Assembly: GCF_030403435.1 (NCBI RefSeq)
Contig: NZ_JAUEPH010000005.1
Span: forward strand, 1 to 64,000
Length of the DNA stretch: 64,000 bases
Direction of reading: 5' to 3'
DNA from: Algoriphagus sediminis
GTDB taxonomy: Bacteria; Bacteroidota; Bacteroidia; Cytophagales; Cyclobacteriaceae
Below the pieces are notes generated by a model. The model did no database searches, was not told the DNA's origin, and was given only the letters and a program-made list of their open reading frames with translations. Of the stretch, positions 48,793 to 58,150 are shown in pieces. Made by a program: the position numbers and the translations under genes. How positions within the stretch are numbered: position 1 is the stretch's first letter; each line of letters opens with the position of its first letter.

Positions 48793-50523
48793 TTACCCAT
48801 TCATACTGATCAAGAATTCCGCATTGTCGCGGGTTCCTTTCATTCGCTGTAATAGGAATTCCATAGATTCTTGGGCAGTCATGTCGCTCATTAGCTTTCG
48901 CAGAATCCAAACACGTTGCATCTCTTCTTTGTCCATCAGGAGATCTTCTCTTCTGGTACCGGATGCCAAAACATCGATAGAAGGATAGATCCTTCTGTTT
49001 GCCAGCTTTCTGTCCAAAGCCAATTCCATGTTACCTGTACCTTTGAATTCTTCAAAGATTACCTCATCCATCTTGGAACCAGTTTCTACCAGTGCTGTGG
49101 CAATTATAGTAAGCGACCCTCCATTTTCTACATTTCTGGCAGCTCCAAAGAATCTTTTTGGCTTATGCAATGCATTCGCATCCACACCACCGGAAAGGAT
49201 TTTTCCTGAACTTGGAACTACGGTGTTATGAGCTCGGGCAAGTCGGGTGATGGAATCCAAAAGGATAACCACATCATGTCCCACTTCTACCATACGCTTG
49301 GCTTTTTCCAATACGATATTAGAAACCTTCACATGTCGATCGGCAGTCTCATCAAATGTAGAGGAAATCACCTCCGCATTTACAGATCTGGCCATATCCG
49401 TCACTTCTTCAGGTCGCTCATCAATCAATAGGATCATCAGGTGAACTTCTGGATGGTTTCTGGTGATGGCATTTGCGATTTGCTGAAGCAAAACAGTCTT
49501 ACCAGTTTTTGGCTGCGCCACAATCATTCCTCTCTGGCCTTTTCCAATAGGAGCGAAGAGGTCAAGAACTCTGGTGGAGAACTTATCTGGAGTCGTGGTA
49601 AGATTTAATCTTTCCTCTGGGAATAGGGGAGTTAAGTATTCAAATGGAACCCTGTCCCTTATCTCATCGATGGTTTTTCCGTTGACCGTGGAGATTTTCA
49701 GCAGAGCAAAATACTTTTCACCCTCTTTGGGTGGTCTGATGGTGCCCTTGATATGATCACCGGTTTTCAAACCGAAAAGTTTCACTTGACTTGGAGAAAC
49801 ATAAATATCATCTGGTGAAGCGAGGTAATTATAATCCAAGGATCTTAGGAAACCGTAACCCTCCTGCATCATTTCCAAAACACCTTCATTTTCGATCACT
49901 CCGTCAAACTCACGAACATTGACCTGCTGCTTTCTTCGCCCGTTGTTGTTGTCAGTATTACCGTTTTGATCGTCTGATTTTGAATTTCTTCGGCCGCGAT
50001 TGTCGTTGCTACGATCCTGCTTTTCTGAAGCTTCAGCCTTTTCATCGGTTTCTGAGCCATCTGTGGCCACTTGTTCTACCACTTTACGTCTTGGACGGAA
50101 GGTTTTACCTTCTTCGGAAGCTTCAGTTTTTTCGGCTGGCTTTCGCTCTTTTCGCTCATATTTTGGCTTTGCTTCAGCTTTTTCTTCTGAAGGAGTCTCT
50201 GAAGGCTTACTTTCTTCGGAGCTGGAATCTTTTACGTTTTGCCTTTTAAACTTTGGTTTGTAGGAAGCTTCTTCCTCGCCTGGTCCTGAATTTGCCGCAG
50301 GCTTTCTTTTAGGCTGAGACTTTGGTTTCTGTTCAGGCTCTGCTTCAGCGGATGAAGGTTTTTTCTTTGGGAGGGCATTTTCCGGTAGGATAGCCTGTTG
50401 GTCCAAAATGGCGTAAATCAATTCGTCTTTCTTCAGACTTTTGAAGTTTTTAACCTTGAGTTCCTCAGCAATTTCTTTAAGCTCAGACAGAAGTCTGATT
50501 CTGAGTTCTTCTATGTTGTACAT
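48793..50523 (-). CDS. rho: Transcription termination factor Rho
   Basis: This 576-residue hexameric RNA helicase terminates untranslated transcripts. A Rho_N domain (about 1-45) is followed by a charged, low-complexity insertion (about 50-205, rich in K, E, R, S and N). Then come the cold-shock RNA-binding domain (about 215-285, [10 protein letters not shown]) and the RecA-like ATPase with Walker [10 protein letters not shown] long insertion at this place is common in Bacteroidetes Rho. The frame is open to an ATG 22 codons upstream (50589), but [12 protein letters not shown] is the natural Rho_N start, so I use 50523. A promoter candidate lies about 125 bases upstream. Confidence 0.96.
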   Translation of the reverse strand: MYNIEELRIRLLSELKEIAEELKVKNFKSLKKDELIYAILDQQAILPENALPKKKPSSAEAEPEQKPKSQPKRKPAANSGPGEEEASYKPKFKRQNVKDSSSEESKPSETPSEEKAEAKPKYERKERKPAEKTEASEEGKTFRPRRKVVEQVATDGSETDEKAEASEKQDRSNDNRGRRNSKSDDQNGNTDNNNGRRKQQVNVREFDGVIENEGVLEMMQEGYGFLRSLDYNYLASPDDIYVSPSQVKLFGLKTGDHIKGTIRPPKEGEKYFALLKISTVNGKTIDEIRDRVPFEYLTPLFPEERLNLTTTPDKFSTRVLDLFAPIGKGQRGMIVAQPKTGKTVLLQQIANAITRNHPEVHLMILLIDERPEEVTDMARSVNAEVISSTFDETADRHVKVSNIVLEKAKRMVEVGHDVVILLDSITRLARAHNTVVPSSGKILSGGVDANALHKPKRFFGAARNVENGGSLTIIATALVETGSKMDEVIFEEFKGTGNMELALDRKLANRRIYPSIDVLASGTRREDLLMDKEEMQRVWILRKLMSDMTAQESMEFLLQRMKGTRDNAEFLISMNG

Positions 50524-50647
50524 AAAAAGGGTATGAAATAAATGAAATGTAGTATCGGTATTTCGGGTGATGAATATCTTTCGGAGCAAAAAATCTGCAA
50601 GAAAAGCTCAAGTCAAGTGGGATGACTTGTAATTCATCGTGATGGCA

Positions 50648-50679
50648 CAATATTACGCCTTGCTAACGGATTTAACAAA
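50648..50679 (-). promoter_or_regulatory. Candidate promoter of rho
   Basis: On the minus strand TTTG (50676-50679) and TAATATTG (50648-50655) are 20 nt apart, one base off the TAnnTTTG box. The leader of about 118 nt contains a seven-bp hairpin (50609-50615 with 50623-50629). Rho is often autoregulated through its leader; that role here is only an inference. Confidence 0.4.
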
Positions 50680-50700
50680 TATTATTTACGTATATCAAGA

Positions 50701-51390
50701 TTAACCAGAAATCTGCCTTAAAATATCTAGGGTTTTCCATTTCAAATCCTGATCCATGTGTCTGGAATAGAAGTCTTTAAGATAATCGAGCATCAGTTGT
50801 CGATTGGTTTTACTAAGTTTTTGGCTAGTGGAAAATCCATTTCGCAATGCATCATCTACAAAATATTTTACCCTTTCCAGTTCTTCAATTTCAAAAGGCT
50901 GGATCATGGATTCCAGGAAAAACTCTTTAGCATCCGCAGGTGCAAAGCCCAGATACTTTGCCTGATTGATCAGAAAAATGGAAGGGAAGTGAGCAAGATT
51001 CACACGATTACTGTCTAAATGGAGGACACTCTGATGGATAAAATCAAAAAGGCTTTCATTCTGATAATCCTCAAAAATTGACTTTCCAATCACTTCTGCC
51101 ATGAAAAGAGAAATGCTGGTTCTGCGAAAATCAAAAGGAATTTGCTGGCTTGCGTAAGCTAATTTGGTTTCGGAGATTCTTTGCAGTCCTGAATTCCCTT
51201 TGTCATAAACCACCAGATCGAGCAAGCTCATGGGTTGGTAAAAACCGATCTTATTTTTTCCAGTTTTACTCCTGACTCCATTGATGATATAACTCTTCAG
51301 CCCTATTTCACGAGTGAAAATCTTAGCGATGATACTAGTTTCCTTGTACTTGATGTAGTTTAGGACGACGGCACTGGTCTTTTTAAGCAT
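50701..51390 (-). CDS. recO: DNA repair protein RecO
   Basis: This 229-residue protein has an N-terminal OB-fold (about 1-80, VVLNYIKYKETSIIAKIFTRE) and a helical C-terminal domain, as in RecO. RecO loads RecA onto SSB-coated single strands with RecR and RecF. Length is typical for the family. It is the last gene of a tight leftward cluster (ferredoxin, tdk, porZ, recO) and begins two bases after porZ ends. Confidence 0.92.
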   Translation of the reverse strand: MLKKTSAVVLNYIKYKETSIIAKIFTREIGLKSYIINGVRSKTGKNKIGFYQPMSLLDLVVYDKGNSGLQRISETKLAYASQQIPFDFRRTSISLFMAEVIGKSIFEDYQNESLFDFIHQSVLHLDSNRVNLAHFPSIFLINQAKYLGFAPADAKEFFLESMIQPFEIEELERVKYFVDDALRNGFSTSQKLSKTNRQLMLDYLKDFYSRHMDQDLKWKTLDILRQISG

Positions 51391-51391
51391 A

Positions 51392-53566
51392 TCAGATCAC
51401 CAAAAATTTACCTCTTGCACGTTGATTTCCATTTGAATCCAAAACATAAACCAAATAAACTCCGGTTTTTAGCCTGGCTCCATTTCCGTCTTGAAGGTTC
51501 CAGGTAAGGGAGCCTCCTTGCGTAAATGCACGGAATACTGCATTCCCTGCTGTATCTGTGATTATCACATCCACTCCATCCACCAATCCTTCTATGGTGA
51601 GAATCCCGTCAAATTGATCCGTTACCGGGTTTGGAAATATTTTCAGCTCATCTAATTCTGGAAAACTTTCTTTAATTCCTGTTCTCAGACTTATGATGCC
51701 CTCAGGTGCCAAAATGAAAAGCTCCCCGCCTTTGGAAAAATCTAAAAGTGACAGGATTTGATTCGAAGGGATCGGACTGTTTTCAAAGGTGTAGTTTGCT
51801 TTGATAGCTTCAAAGTTGACATCAAAATGCCAGAGCCCCGAACTGTTGGTTCCTACAAAAAATGTCTCATCAGCGAGCTGTTGAATGGTATTCACCCGAT
51901 CTCCAGCTAGAACCGGGCGATTATTTATTAAGGGCAGCAAAGCCTGGATATTGCTGCCTTCATCTACCAAGGGTGCGGAAGGGAAGAAGGCTATTCCTCG
52001 ATCGGTACCCATCCAAAGCCGATCCGAATCATCCAAAAAAATATCATTTACCCGATTATCAGGGAGCCCTCCCTGATTTGAAGCGGAGCCAAAGCTTTGA
52101 GATCTTCCGGATTCCGGATCAAAAAGTCTGAGGGTTCTGCCAAATCTATTCCCTTGAATGATCCAGATTCTTGATTGTAGATCGGATATTAGTTTTTTGG
52201 AAAGTAATAGTCCGGGAACAGGAACTGAGCTGATTCCTTCTGAATTGATTTTTAAAAGCCGGCTTTCCTGATCAAAAACTCCTATCCAAAGATTCCCCAA
52301 GGCATCGCTAGTAAAAGAACTGATAGGTAAATTATCCTGTCCATCCGGGAGTGATACTTTTTCCAAACCTTCTGCAGTCGATTTCCAAAGTCCATTTGGA
52401 GTGCCCCAATAGTTTTCTCCATTCCAGGAAATGGACACGGTTACTGAATCAGGAGCCGACAGTTCCTCCCAAATGCTGTAATCAAATTCACTGGACCTAG
52501 CTGAGGAAGAGCTGATAACGCCTTGATCGATATCATATCTGGTTGAAAGGGAAATAGGATTGCCATTGAGATGGCCAAGTCCGTTTGATTTACTGTCAGG
52601 ACCATTCGGAAGCAATCCTTCTGCCTGATTGGAGAGAAGGATACCTTTATTCTCTAAAAGAAAGTGGATTACAGATTCGCTGACCCAAAAGTCTAGAATT
52701 TTATCCTCGGCTTCTGCGATCTGTCTGAAATTTCCATTTTCTTCCAAATTGAAGATTTGATTATCCATCTGGAAGAAAACTTCTCCATCGATTGACTTTA
52801 GATTTTTTGCCCCGTTTATGCCAGCGATTTCATCAATGCCGGTAACTGAAAATTCAATAAGAGCTCCATTTTCATTCAAAGCCCATTGAGCTGGTCCATC
52901 GATAATCAAAGTCTTCCATAAGAATTCTTCAGAACCGGGGATAGTTTGCCAGGATCGAAAATCTTTCAGATTAGAGCTAAGCGCCGCATATCGAATGCCC
53001 TTAGTCGTGCCAATGAAAATAATACCTGTATTGCTTGCGACGCTATTTACCTGAAGGGTTTCGCCATTCTCCCCGAGGTTTAGATAGGTATCTTTTAGAA
53101 TTTGATTTTGTAGATCAAGTTCTGCAAATCCAAAACTTCCGGAAACCCAGACTTGATTTCCTTGAGAAGAAAAGCCTGCCAAAGTTTTCTCAGAGATAAA
53201 CTCGCTATCCCGAATCCCGAAAAAAGGGATTATATCTTCCTCTGAGATGAAATCTATGATTCCATTTTGATGAGCAAGTAGCAGTTGATTCTTGGTATTA
53301 TCAAAATATAGACTTCGTAAGTTTTGAGTTGAAAGGCCGTCCGTTCGGTCTAGTTCATCAAGTTCTTGATTTGGCCCAGAGAAATAATAAAGACTATGTG
53401 GGTTTAAGACAAAAAGGCTTTCGTTTTCACTGCCTACGATTTGCTCTCCATCCGTATAATTAAGGTGATATTTCCAATCTCCAACCGCCTGCTGTCCCAG
53501 TATGGATGAATTGGAAAGAGAGAAAAAAAGACAGAAAATGAATAAGGTCTTAAGTGAGGTCTTCAT
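51392..53566 (-). CDS. porZ: PorZ-like type IX secretion component (beta-propeller plus sorting domain)
   Basis: This 724-residue surface protein has a signal peptide (to about residue 25). Two beta-propeller-like blocks of WD/regulator-propeller type follow (about 28-620, with [13 protein letters not shown] and [17 protein letters not shown] blades). A C-terminal sorting-like domain (about 640-724) contains FPNPV and [10 protein letters not shown]. This matches PorZ, which with PorU, PorV and PorQ attaches cargo to anionic lipopolysaccharide in the outer membrane. The name rests on domain layout and the first-blade phrase [13 protein letters not shown], not on a unique catalytic motif. It overlaps tdk by 17 bases and abuts recO. 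Confidence 0.8.
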   Translation of the reverse strand: MKTSLKTLFIFCLFFSLSNSSILGQQAVGDWKYHLNYTDGEQIVGSENESLFVLNPHSLYYFSGPNQELDELDRTDGLSTQNLRSLYFDNTKNQLLLAHQNGIIDFISEEDIIPFFGIRDSEFISEKTLAGFSSQGNQVWVSGSFGFAELDLQNQILKDTYLNLGENGETLQVNSVASNTGIIFIGTTKGIRYAALSSNLKDFRSWQTIPGSEEFLWKTLIIDGPAQWALNENGALIEFSVTGIDEIAGINGAKNLKSIDGEVFFQMDNQIFNLEENGNFRQIAEAEDKILDFWVSESVIHFLLENKGILLSNQAEGLLPNGPDSKSNGLGHLNGNPISLSTRYDIDQGVISSSSARSSEFDYSIWEELSAPDSVTVSISWNGENYWGTPNGLWKSTAEGLEKVSLPDGQDNLPISSFTSDALGNLWIGVFDQESRLLKINSEGISSVPVPGLLLSKKLISDLQSRIWIIQGNRFGRTLRLFDPESGRSQSFGSASNQGGLPDNRVNDIFLDDSDRLWMGTDRGIAFFPSAPLVDEGSNIQALLPLINNRPVLAGDRVNTIQQLADETFFVGTNSSGLWHFDVNFEAIKANYTFENSPIPSNQILSLLDFSKGGELFILAPEGIISLRTGIKESFPELDELKIFPNPVTDQFDGILTIEGLVDGVDVIITDTAGNAVFRAFTQGGSLTWNLQDGNGARLKTGVYLVYVLDSNGNQRARGKFLVI

Positions 53567-54134
53567 AAAAGCACTTTCTGCATCTCGCTTCGTAACTCTC
53601 CTTTTCTCCTAAAAGAACCTTTTCCTCATTGGAAGTCTTCCGAAACGAAAAAGAAGCGAGATCTCCACATTTCATACAAATTGCATGGACTTTGGTGACA
53701 TATTCCGCAATGGCCATAAGCTGAGGAACCGGTTCAAATGGTTTTCCTTTGAAATCCATGTCGAGTCCTGCCATGATCACTCTTTTGCCTTGTCTAGCAA
53801 GTTTTTGTACAACCGAAATTATTTGAGAGTCGAAAAACTGAACTTCGTCTATCCCTATGACATCACAATCTCCACTGAGAAGAAGGATGTCCTCTGCAAA
53901 ATTTACAGGCGTAGAACGGATGCGGGCATCATCATGGCTGACCACTTCAGAAGTGTCATATCTCTTATCTATGCTTGGTTTAAAGATTTCAACCTTTTGC
54001 TTCGCAATGATGGCACGGTTAAGCCGACGGATAAGTTCCTCTGTTTTGCCGGAAAACATGGACCCACAGATTATTTCGATCTGCCCTTTGCCTTCAGGCA
54101 ATTTTTTTCTGCCGATTCGTGGTTCTATGAACAT
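53550..54134 (-). CDS. tdk: Thymidine kinase (type II)
   Basis: This 194-residue enzyme phosphorylates thymidine with ATP in nucleoside salvage. The P-loop GSMFSGKT spans residues 24-31. IDEVQFF is the Asp/Glu active-site segment, and a lasso/zinc motif is seen in CMKC and CRKC near the C-terminus. The length equals that of bacterial type II thymidine kinases. Its stop lies inside the porZ start region (17-base overlap) and it starts one base after the ferredoxin gene ends, so all are likely cotranscribed. Confidence 0.95.
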   Translation of the reverse strand: MFIEPRIGRKKLPEGKGQIEIICGSMFSGKTEELIRRLNRAIIAKQKVEIFKPSIDKRYDTSEVVSHDDARIRSTPVNFAEDILLLSGDCDVIGIDEVQFFDSQIISVVQKLARQGKRVIMAGLDMDFKGKPFEPVPQLMAIAEYVTKVHAICMKCGDLASFSFRKTSNEEKVLLGEKESYEARCRKCFYEDLT

Positions 54135-54135
54135 A

Positions 54136-54462
54136 TCAATCGCTGTATCTAATATGAGGGAACTTGTTATTTTCTGCGACCCGCATTTTGATTTGTTTTT
54201 TCTTCAAGATACTTTGGCAGGCTAAGCGTTCGCCATTTTTTAGCCTTCCCAGTTCATAGAACCGCTTCTCAAACTCATTCATAGGGGAGAGGTTTTCTTC
54301 TCCGGAGACCATGATCATTTTACAGGTGGTGCATCTGCCCTTTTTCCCGCAAGCATGCATCCAATCTATTCCATTTTCGTGAATTAAATCTATAACTTTA
54401 CGATCAGCGTCGTTTGTTTCTATTTCCAGTTCAAACAGGTTTTCAATGATGACTTTGGGCAT
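54136..54462 (-). CDS. 2Fe-2S ferredoxin-like protein
   Basis: This 108-residue protein has a 2Fe-2S cluster motif of the adrenodoxin/plant-type fold: Cys38, Cys44, Cys47 and Cys82 in [12 protein letters not shown] and LACQ. It should carry electrons in the cytoplasm; its partner is not visible nearby. It is the first gene of the leftward cluster with tdk, porZ and recO, and is divergent from the hypothetical gene at 54495 with a 32-base gap. Confidence 0.88.
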   Translation of the reverse strand: MPKVIIENLFELEIETNDADRKVIDLIHENGIDWMHACGKKGRCTTCKMIMVSGEENLSPMNEFEKRFYELGRLKNGERLACQSILKKKQIKMRVAENNKFPHIRYSD

Positions 54463-54494
54463 CGATGTGTTGAAATAATTTAATCCGATCTATT

Positions 54495-55604
54495 GTGGGC
54501 CAAATTAACAGCAAATATTTAGAAAATTATGCCTCCAGGTATTCCAGCGAGGTTTGTAATAAGTTTTTCAAAGGGAAACAGTTTATTTCCGGTCAGGATA
54601 TAGTGAACCTGACTAACAGCACCCAGGTTAATTTTTTCGTGTTGAAAGAGCTTTTTTCTCAATGGCAATCAGAGCTTGAAAAGCTCAGAAGCAACCCCTA
54701 TTTCGACTATAGGGATATCACAGTTCATGAGGCTTTAACCAATTTCATGAATATTCTTTCCAAACGAATCAAGGTAGAAAAATCCGATTTTGAACCTCTT
54801 TTGGTGAAAGCAGTCTCAGAAGCTATTCATGTGGCTACAGACCCGGTTTCGTATTACAAGGCTGAAGTCGAAAGAGCCCCAAAAGATCATATCAATGAGT
54901 ACCTTAAGGAGAATAGGAAGTATTACAAATGGCATGTACCGGTAATTTCTTTCCTTATTGACAAAGCTGGATTTGGATTAGAAAAAGACCCATACCTAAA
55001 AGCTATCAGTGCAAATTATCAGGTGATCAAAGATGACCTGGAATCGCAAAACCTGCTTTTGGCGACATTAGGGGATATTGCTCCATTTGACTTGGATGCC
55101 TATTTAGGATCTGATGCAAATAGCCAGATTGACTCCTCAGATAAATCTTTTTTTGATTCAGTTGATAAACAGGAGACGTCTCCTATTCCTGAAGCAAAGG
55201 AAGGAGAAGAAGTCAAGAAAGAGGTGCCAGATGAGGCTCCAGTTTCAGAGCATGAATCGGAATCTGCACCAGTTGAAAATACTGTGACTGGCCCCAGCGG
55301 GAAACTGGATGCTTCAGAGCTAAGACGTCAATTCGAGGTGGAATCATATCCAGGAATGAAATCCGTGATGGGTAGTTTAGCTGAAAGTTTGGCGATAAAT
55401 CAGCGATTCATGTTTACCAAGGAGCTTTTTGAAGGAAATTCAGATTTGCTTATGCATGCCCTTAAGAAAATTGATTCCAGTAATAGTTTTGAGGAGGCGG
55501 TGAATTACATTGATGTTCGCTACGTGGAGGAAATGAATTGGAATCTAAATTCTGATCCTGTTCAGGAGTTTCTTCGACTTATTTACCATCGATTTGAGAA
55601 TTAG
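54495..55604 (+). CDS. Conserved hypothetical protein (GTG start)
   Basis: I do not assign a function to this 369-residue cytoplasmic protein. An N-terminal helical part (about 1-200) is followed by an acidic, Glu/Ser/Pro-rich linker (about 205-265). The C-terminal part (about 270-369) has ESLAINQRFMFTKELFEGN and a repeated helix pattern. Comparable proteins occur in Bacteroidetes as uncharacterised genes. The start is GTG 54495; the next ATG is 68 codons in, too late for the conserved N-terminus. It lies upstream of the Pycsar-type membrane gene in the same direction, with a 116-base gap. Confidence 0.75.
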   Translation: MGQINSKYLENYASRYSSEVCNKFFKGKQFISGQDIVNLTNSTQVNFFVLKELFSQWQSELEKLRSNPYFDYRDITVHEALTNFMNILSKRIKVEKSDFEPLLVKAVSEAIHVATDPVSYYKAEVERAPKDHINEYLKENRKYYKWHVPVISFLIDKAGFGLEKDPYLKAISANYQVIKDDLESQNLLLATLGDIAPFDLDAYLGSDANSQIDSSDKSFFDSVDKQETSPIPEAKEGEEVKKEVPDEAPVSEHESESAPVENTVTGPSGKLDASELRRQFEVESYPGMKSVMGSLAESLAINQRFMFTKELFEGNSDLLMHALKKIDSSNSFEEAVNYIDVRYVEEMNWNLNSDPVQEFLRLIYHRFEN

Positions 55605-55720
55605 AAAATATCATGTTCCACTGATTTTATAGTGCTCTGTTTTGTATTAGGCTATAAATGGTTTGGTTTATACGAAGATTATTTTGAATTTACCCTTTTA
55701 CTCAGCGCCCTATTTAATTA

Positions 55721-56290
55721 ATGAGCGAGAAAAGCGAAGAAGAATTTGATAAAGAACCTCAATTCGATGCGGGTCTGGATCCCGTCGACAATTACTGGTA
55801 TCTAATCAATTATTTAAGAGATTTGATCAAAGCTTCAGAGATCAAAGCTGGGCTAGTGCTTTCCTTTTACGGCCTTCTATTTAATTTCTTTTTTCAATTT
55901 TCAGACCATTTGTTTACTACGGCAGCGGATGATCCTTTTGTGTATATTTTCATGGTTCTGTGGTTTGTATTCAGTGTAGTGTCTATTTATTACAGTTTTC
56001 GCTGCTTTATGCCCCAAATAGAAGATAAGTTTGATAATTCTGTCTTTTTTTTCGGGGATATCCTGAAGGAGTATGGTGGCATAAAGGATTATGTGAAAGA
56101 ATTAGAAAGAGTAAGTACCAAATCACGACCCCTATATGATCAACTCGGTGAGCAAGTTTTTGTGAATGCAAAAATCACCGCTACTAAGTTTAGGAATGTG
56201 AACTTATCAATTAAGTATCTTTCCTATAACATTGGCCTATTGTTTGTTTTTATTTTGTATTATGCGATCAAAGCTTATCTACAAAGCTAA
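55721..56290 (+). CDS. Pycsar effector-type (DUF5706) three-helix membrane protein
   Basis: This 189-residue protein has a cytoplasmic N-terminus and three transmembrane helices at about 43-60, 73-93 and 166-187. An amphipathic connecting helix (about 105-160) contains the family's AKITATKFRNV segment. This pattern matches DUF5706, the transmembrane effector of Pycsar antiphage systems, which senses cyclic pyrimidine nucleotides and opens the membrane. No nucleotide cyclase is in this window, so a defence role is uncertain. It is followed 13 bases later by an HD phosphohydrolase gene. In many Bacteroidetes these two domains are fused in one protein. Confidence 0.75.
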   Translation: MSEKSEEEFDKEPQFDAGLDPVDNYWYLINYLRDLIKASEIKAGLVLSFYGLLFNFFFQFSDHLFTTAADDPFVYIFMVLWFVFSVVSIYYSFRCFMPQIEDKFDNSVFFFGDILKEYGGIKDYVKELERVSTKSRPLYDQLGEQVFVNAKITATKFRNVNLSIKYLSYNIGLLFVFILYYAIKAYLQS

Positions 56291-56303
56291 CCCAGAGTAA
56301 TCA

Positions 56304-56879
56304 ATGAAGGATTATCTTTTTTTACGCCGTACAGTCCTAAATCAGCTTAAAGAGGAGCTTCCTGCTCACCTGTCTTATCATGGTATTGCCCATACCTTAG
56401 ACGTATTGAATGTGTGCAATCAATATATCAGAAGGTATAATTTAGATGCTGAAGACCGGTTAATGCTTAAAATTGGAGCCATCGTTCACGATATGGGATT
56501 TTTAAAAGGTCCTGCCAATCATGAGGAAACCGGTGCTAATATGGCGGCTAAGATTATGCAGGAAATTGGGATGAGTAAAAAGAGAATTGACGTAATGAGA
56601 GGTTTGGTTATGGCCACCAAAATACCTCAATCTCCAAAGAACGAACTTGAAAAGATTATCTGTGATGCAGATTTGGATTATCTTGGGAGAGATGATTATC
56701 CCCAAATTAGCCAGAAATTATACAAGGAGCTCAGTTTTATGAATATCCTGAAAACTGAAGAGGAATGGAAAAATCTTCAGGTCAATTTTTTAAAGTCGCA
56801 TTATTTCCACACTCCATTTGCTAAAAAGAATAGAGAGCCAAAGAAACAATATTGGTTATCTAAATTGCTGAACTCTTAA
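56304..56879 (+). CDS. HD domain phosphohydrolase
   Basis: This 191-residue cytoplasmic protein has an HD domain with the metal-binding set: His30 (in YHGIAHTLDV), His62-Asp63 (in AIVHDMGF) and Asp121/Asp123 (in DADLDYLG). HD enzymes hydrolyse nucleotides, including cyclic ones. It begins 13 bases after the DUF5706-type gene and probably acts with it, for instance by removing a cyclic-nucleotide signal; that role is an inference. Its stop overlaps the end of the convergent rodA gene by four bases. Confidence 0.85.
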   Translation: MKDYLFLRRTVLNQLKEELPAHLSYHGIAHTLDVLNVCNQYIRRYNLDAEDRLMLKIGAIVHDMGFLKGPANHEETGANMAAKIMQEIGMSKKRIDVMRGLVMATKIPQSPKNELEKIICDADLDYLGRDDYPQISQKLYKELSFMNILKTEEEWKNLQVNFLKSHYFHTPFAKKNREPKKQYWLSKLLNS

Positions 56880-58150
56880 CTCAGTCTACCCAGCTGTGAG
56901 GCTCTGGATGCATCCATTTTTATAAAAATGAATAGTAGGACTGTAAATGACCAAAGTGATGAGCCACCATAACTAAGGAAAGGCAAAGGAATACCTACTA
57001 CCGGAAAGAGGCCTATTGTCATGGCGATATTCACCATAAAGTGGAACATGAGAATGGATAACACAGAGTATCCATAGATCCTTGAGAAACGATTCTTTTG
57101 TCGTTCTGCCATAATCACAATTCGCACCAGTAGTGCTACGAACAAACTGATGACCACAAGGCTTCCAAACCACCCGAATTCCTCTCCGAGAGTACAAAAG
57201 ATAAAATCTGTATGCTGTTCTGGTACAAAGTCAAACTTGGTCTGCGTACCTTGTAAATAGCCTTTCCCAAACATACCACCTGATCCTATCGCAATCTTGG
57301 ATTGTGTCACATTCCAGCCCACCCCCAAAGGGTCTATATCAGGATTAAATAATACCATGATACGATTTTGCTGGTGAGAAGGCAGCTTAGATACCACAAA
57401 ATCAATACTGTAAGTAATCCCAATCAGTCCAAGTCCAATCAGGCTGAAGACTATTGTTTTTTGCCAGGATCTCTTTCCCAAGAGGATTAAAAAGAGGCAA
57501 ATTGCTCCAATAGCCACAGCCAAATAGAGATTATTTTCTATCCCTAGGGACAGGAGAACTATGGCGATCATTCCGATTCCAAGAAGATAATACTTGGACG
57601 GAAAGCCTTCCCTATAAAACATGATGAGAAGGGAAAAATAAACCATTGCGGTTCCTGTATCAGGCTGCAAAAGAATCAAAACCACCGGAACCATCAGAAT
57701 AGCGAAGGCCCTGATCTGATATTTCACTTTGCTAAGATCGAAAGTGGGGCGCTCCATAAATTTGGCTAAAGCCAAAGCCGTGGCAAACTTGGCAAATTCT
57801 CCAGGTTGGATTCTGAAAGAACCTACTCCGATAGAAAGGACTTGTCCATTTACTTCTTTTCCGACGAAAGGAGTAAGAATAAGAAGGACCAAAAAGAGTA
57901 AATAAAGAGGAATGGCAAGATTCTCAAATAACCGATAATCGGCCGCCATAATGAGAATAATCAAAACTACAGATGTGCCTATCCAAACAAGCTGGATCCC
58001 GGAATTAATGGAAAGGTCAAAGATGCTTTTGGCATCTTGACCGTCGTAAACAGCAGCATAAATATTGAACCAGCCAATAAAGACAAGGGCAAAGTAAATG
58101 AGTATGGTGACCCAATCGATCCGATTAACCTGAATGTCCTGTCTCATCAA
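56876..58150 (-). CDS. mrdB: Rod shape-determining protein RodA (SEDS glycosyltransferase)
   Basis: This 424-residue SEDS-family membrane protein polymerises lipid II for side-wall peptidoglycan, working with PBP2. It has about ten transmembrane helices and the SEDS signatures IQPGEFAKFATALALAKF, LILLQPDTGTAMV and the C-terminal PLPFLSYGGSSLW. The first codons overlap mrdA by four bases. It is the last gene of the mreBCD-mrdAB operon and is convergent with the HD gene. Confidence 0.95.
   Translation of the reverse strand: MMRQDIQVNRIDWVTILIYFALVFIGWFNIYAAVYDGQDAKSIFDLSINSGIQLVWIGTSVVLIILIMAADYRLFENLAIPLYLLFLVLLILTPFVGKEVNGQVLSIGVGSFRIQPGEFAKFATALALAKFMERPTFDLSKVKYQIRAFAILMVPVVLILLQPDTGTAMVYFSLLIMFYREGFPSKYYLLGIGMIAIVLLSLGIENNLYLAVAIGAICLFLILLGKRSWQKTIVFSLIGLGLIGITYSIDFVVSKLPSHQQNRIMVLFNPDIDPLGVGWNVTQSKIAIGSGGMFGKGYLQGTQTKFDFVPEQHTDFIFCTLGEEFGWFGSLVVISLFVALLVRIVIMAERQKNRFSRIYGYSVLSILMFHFMVNIAMTIGLFPVVGIPLPFLSYGGSSLWSFTVLLFIFIKMDASRASQLGRLS

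Noticed and set aside
50524..50589. 22-codon upstream extension of rho
   Set aside because: The Rho_N domain starts at [12 protein letters not shown]; the extra residues are not family-like.
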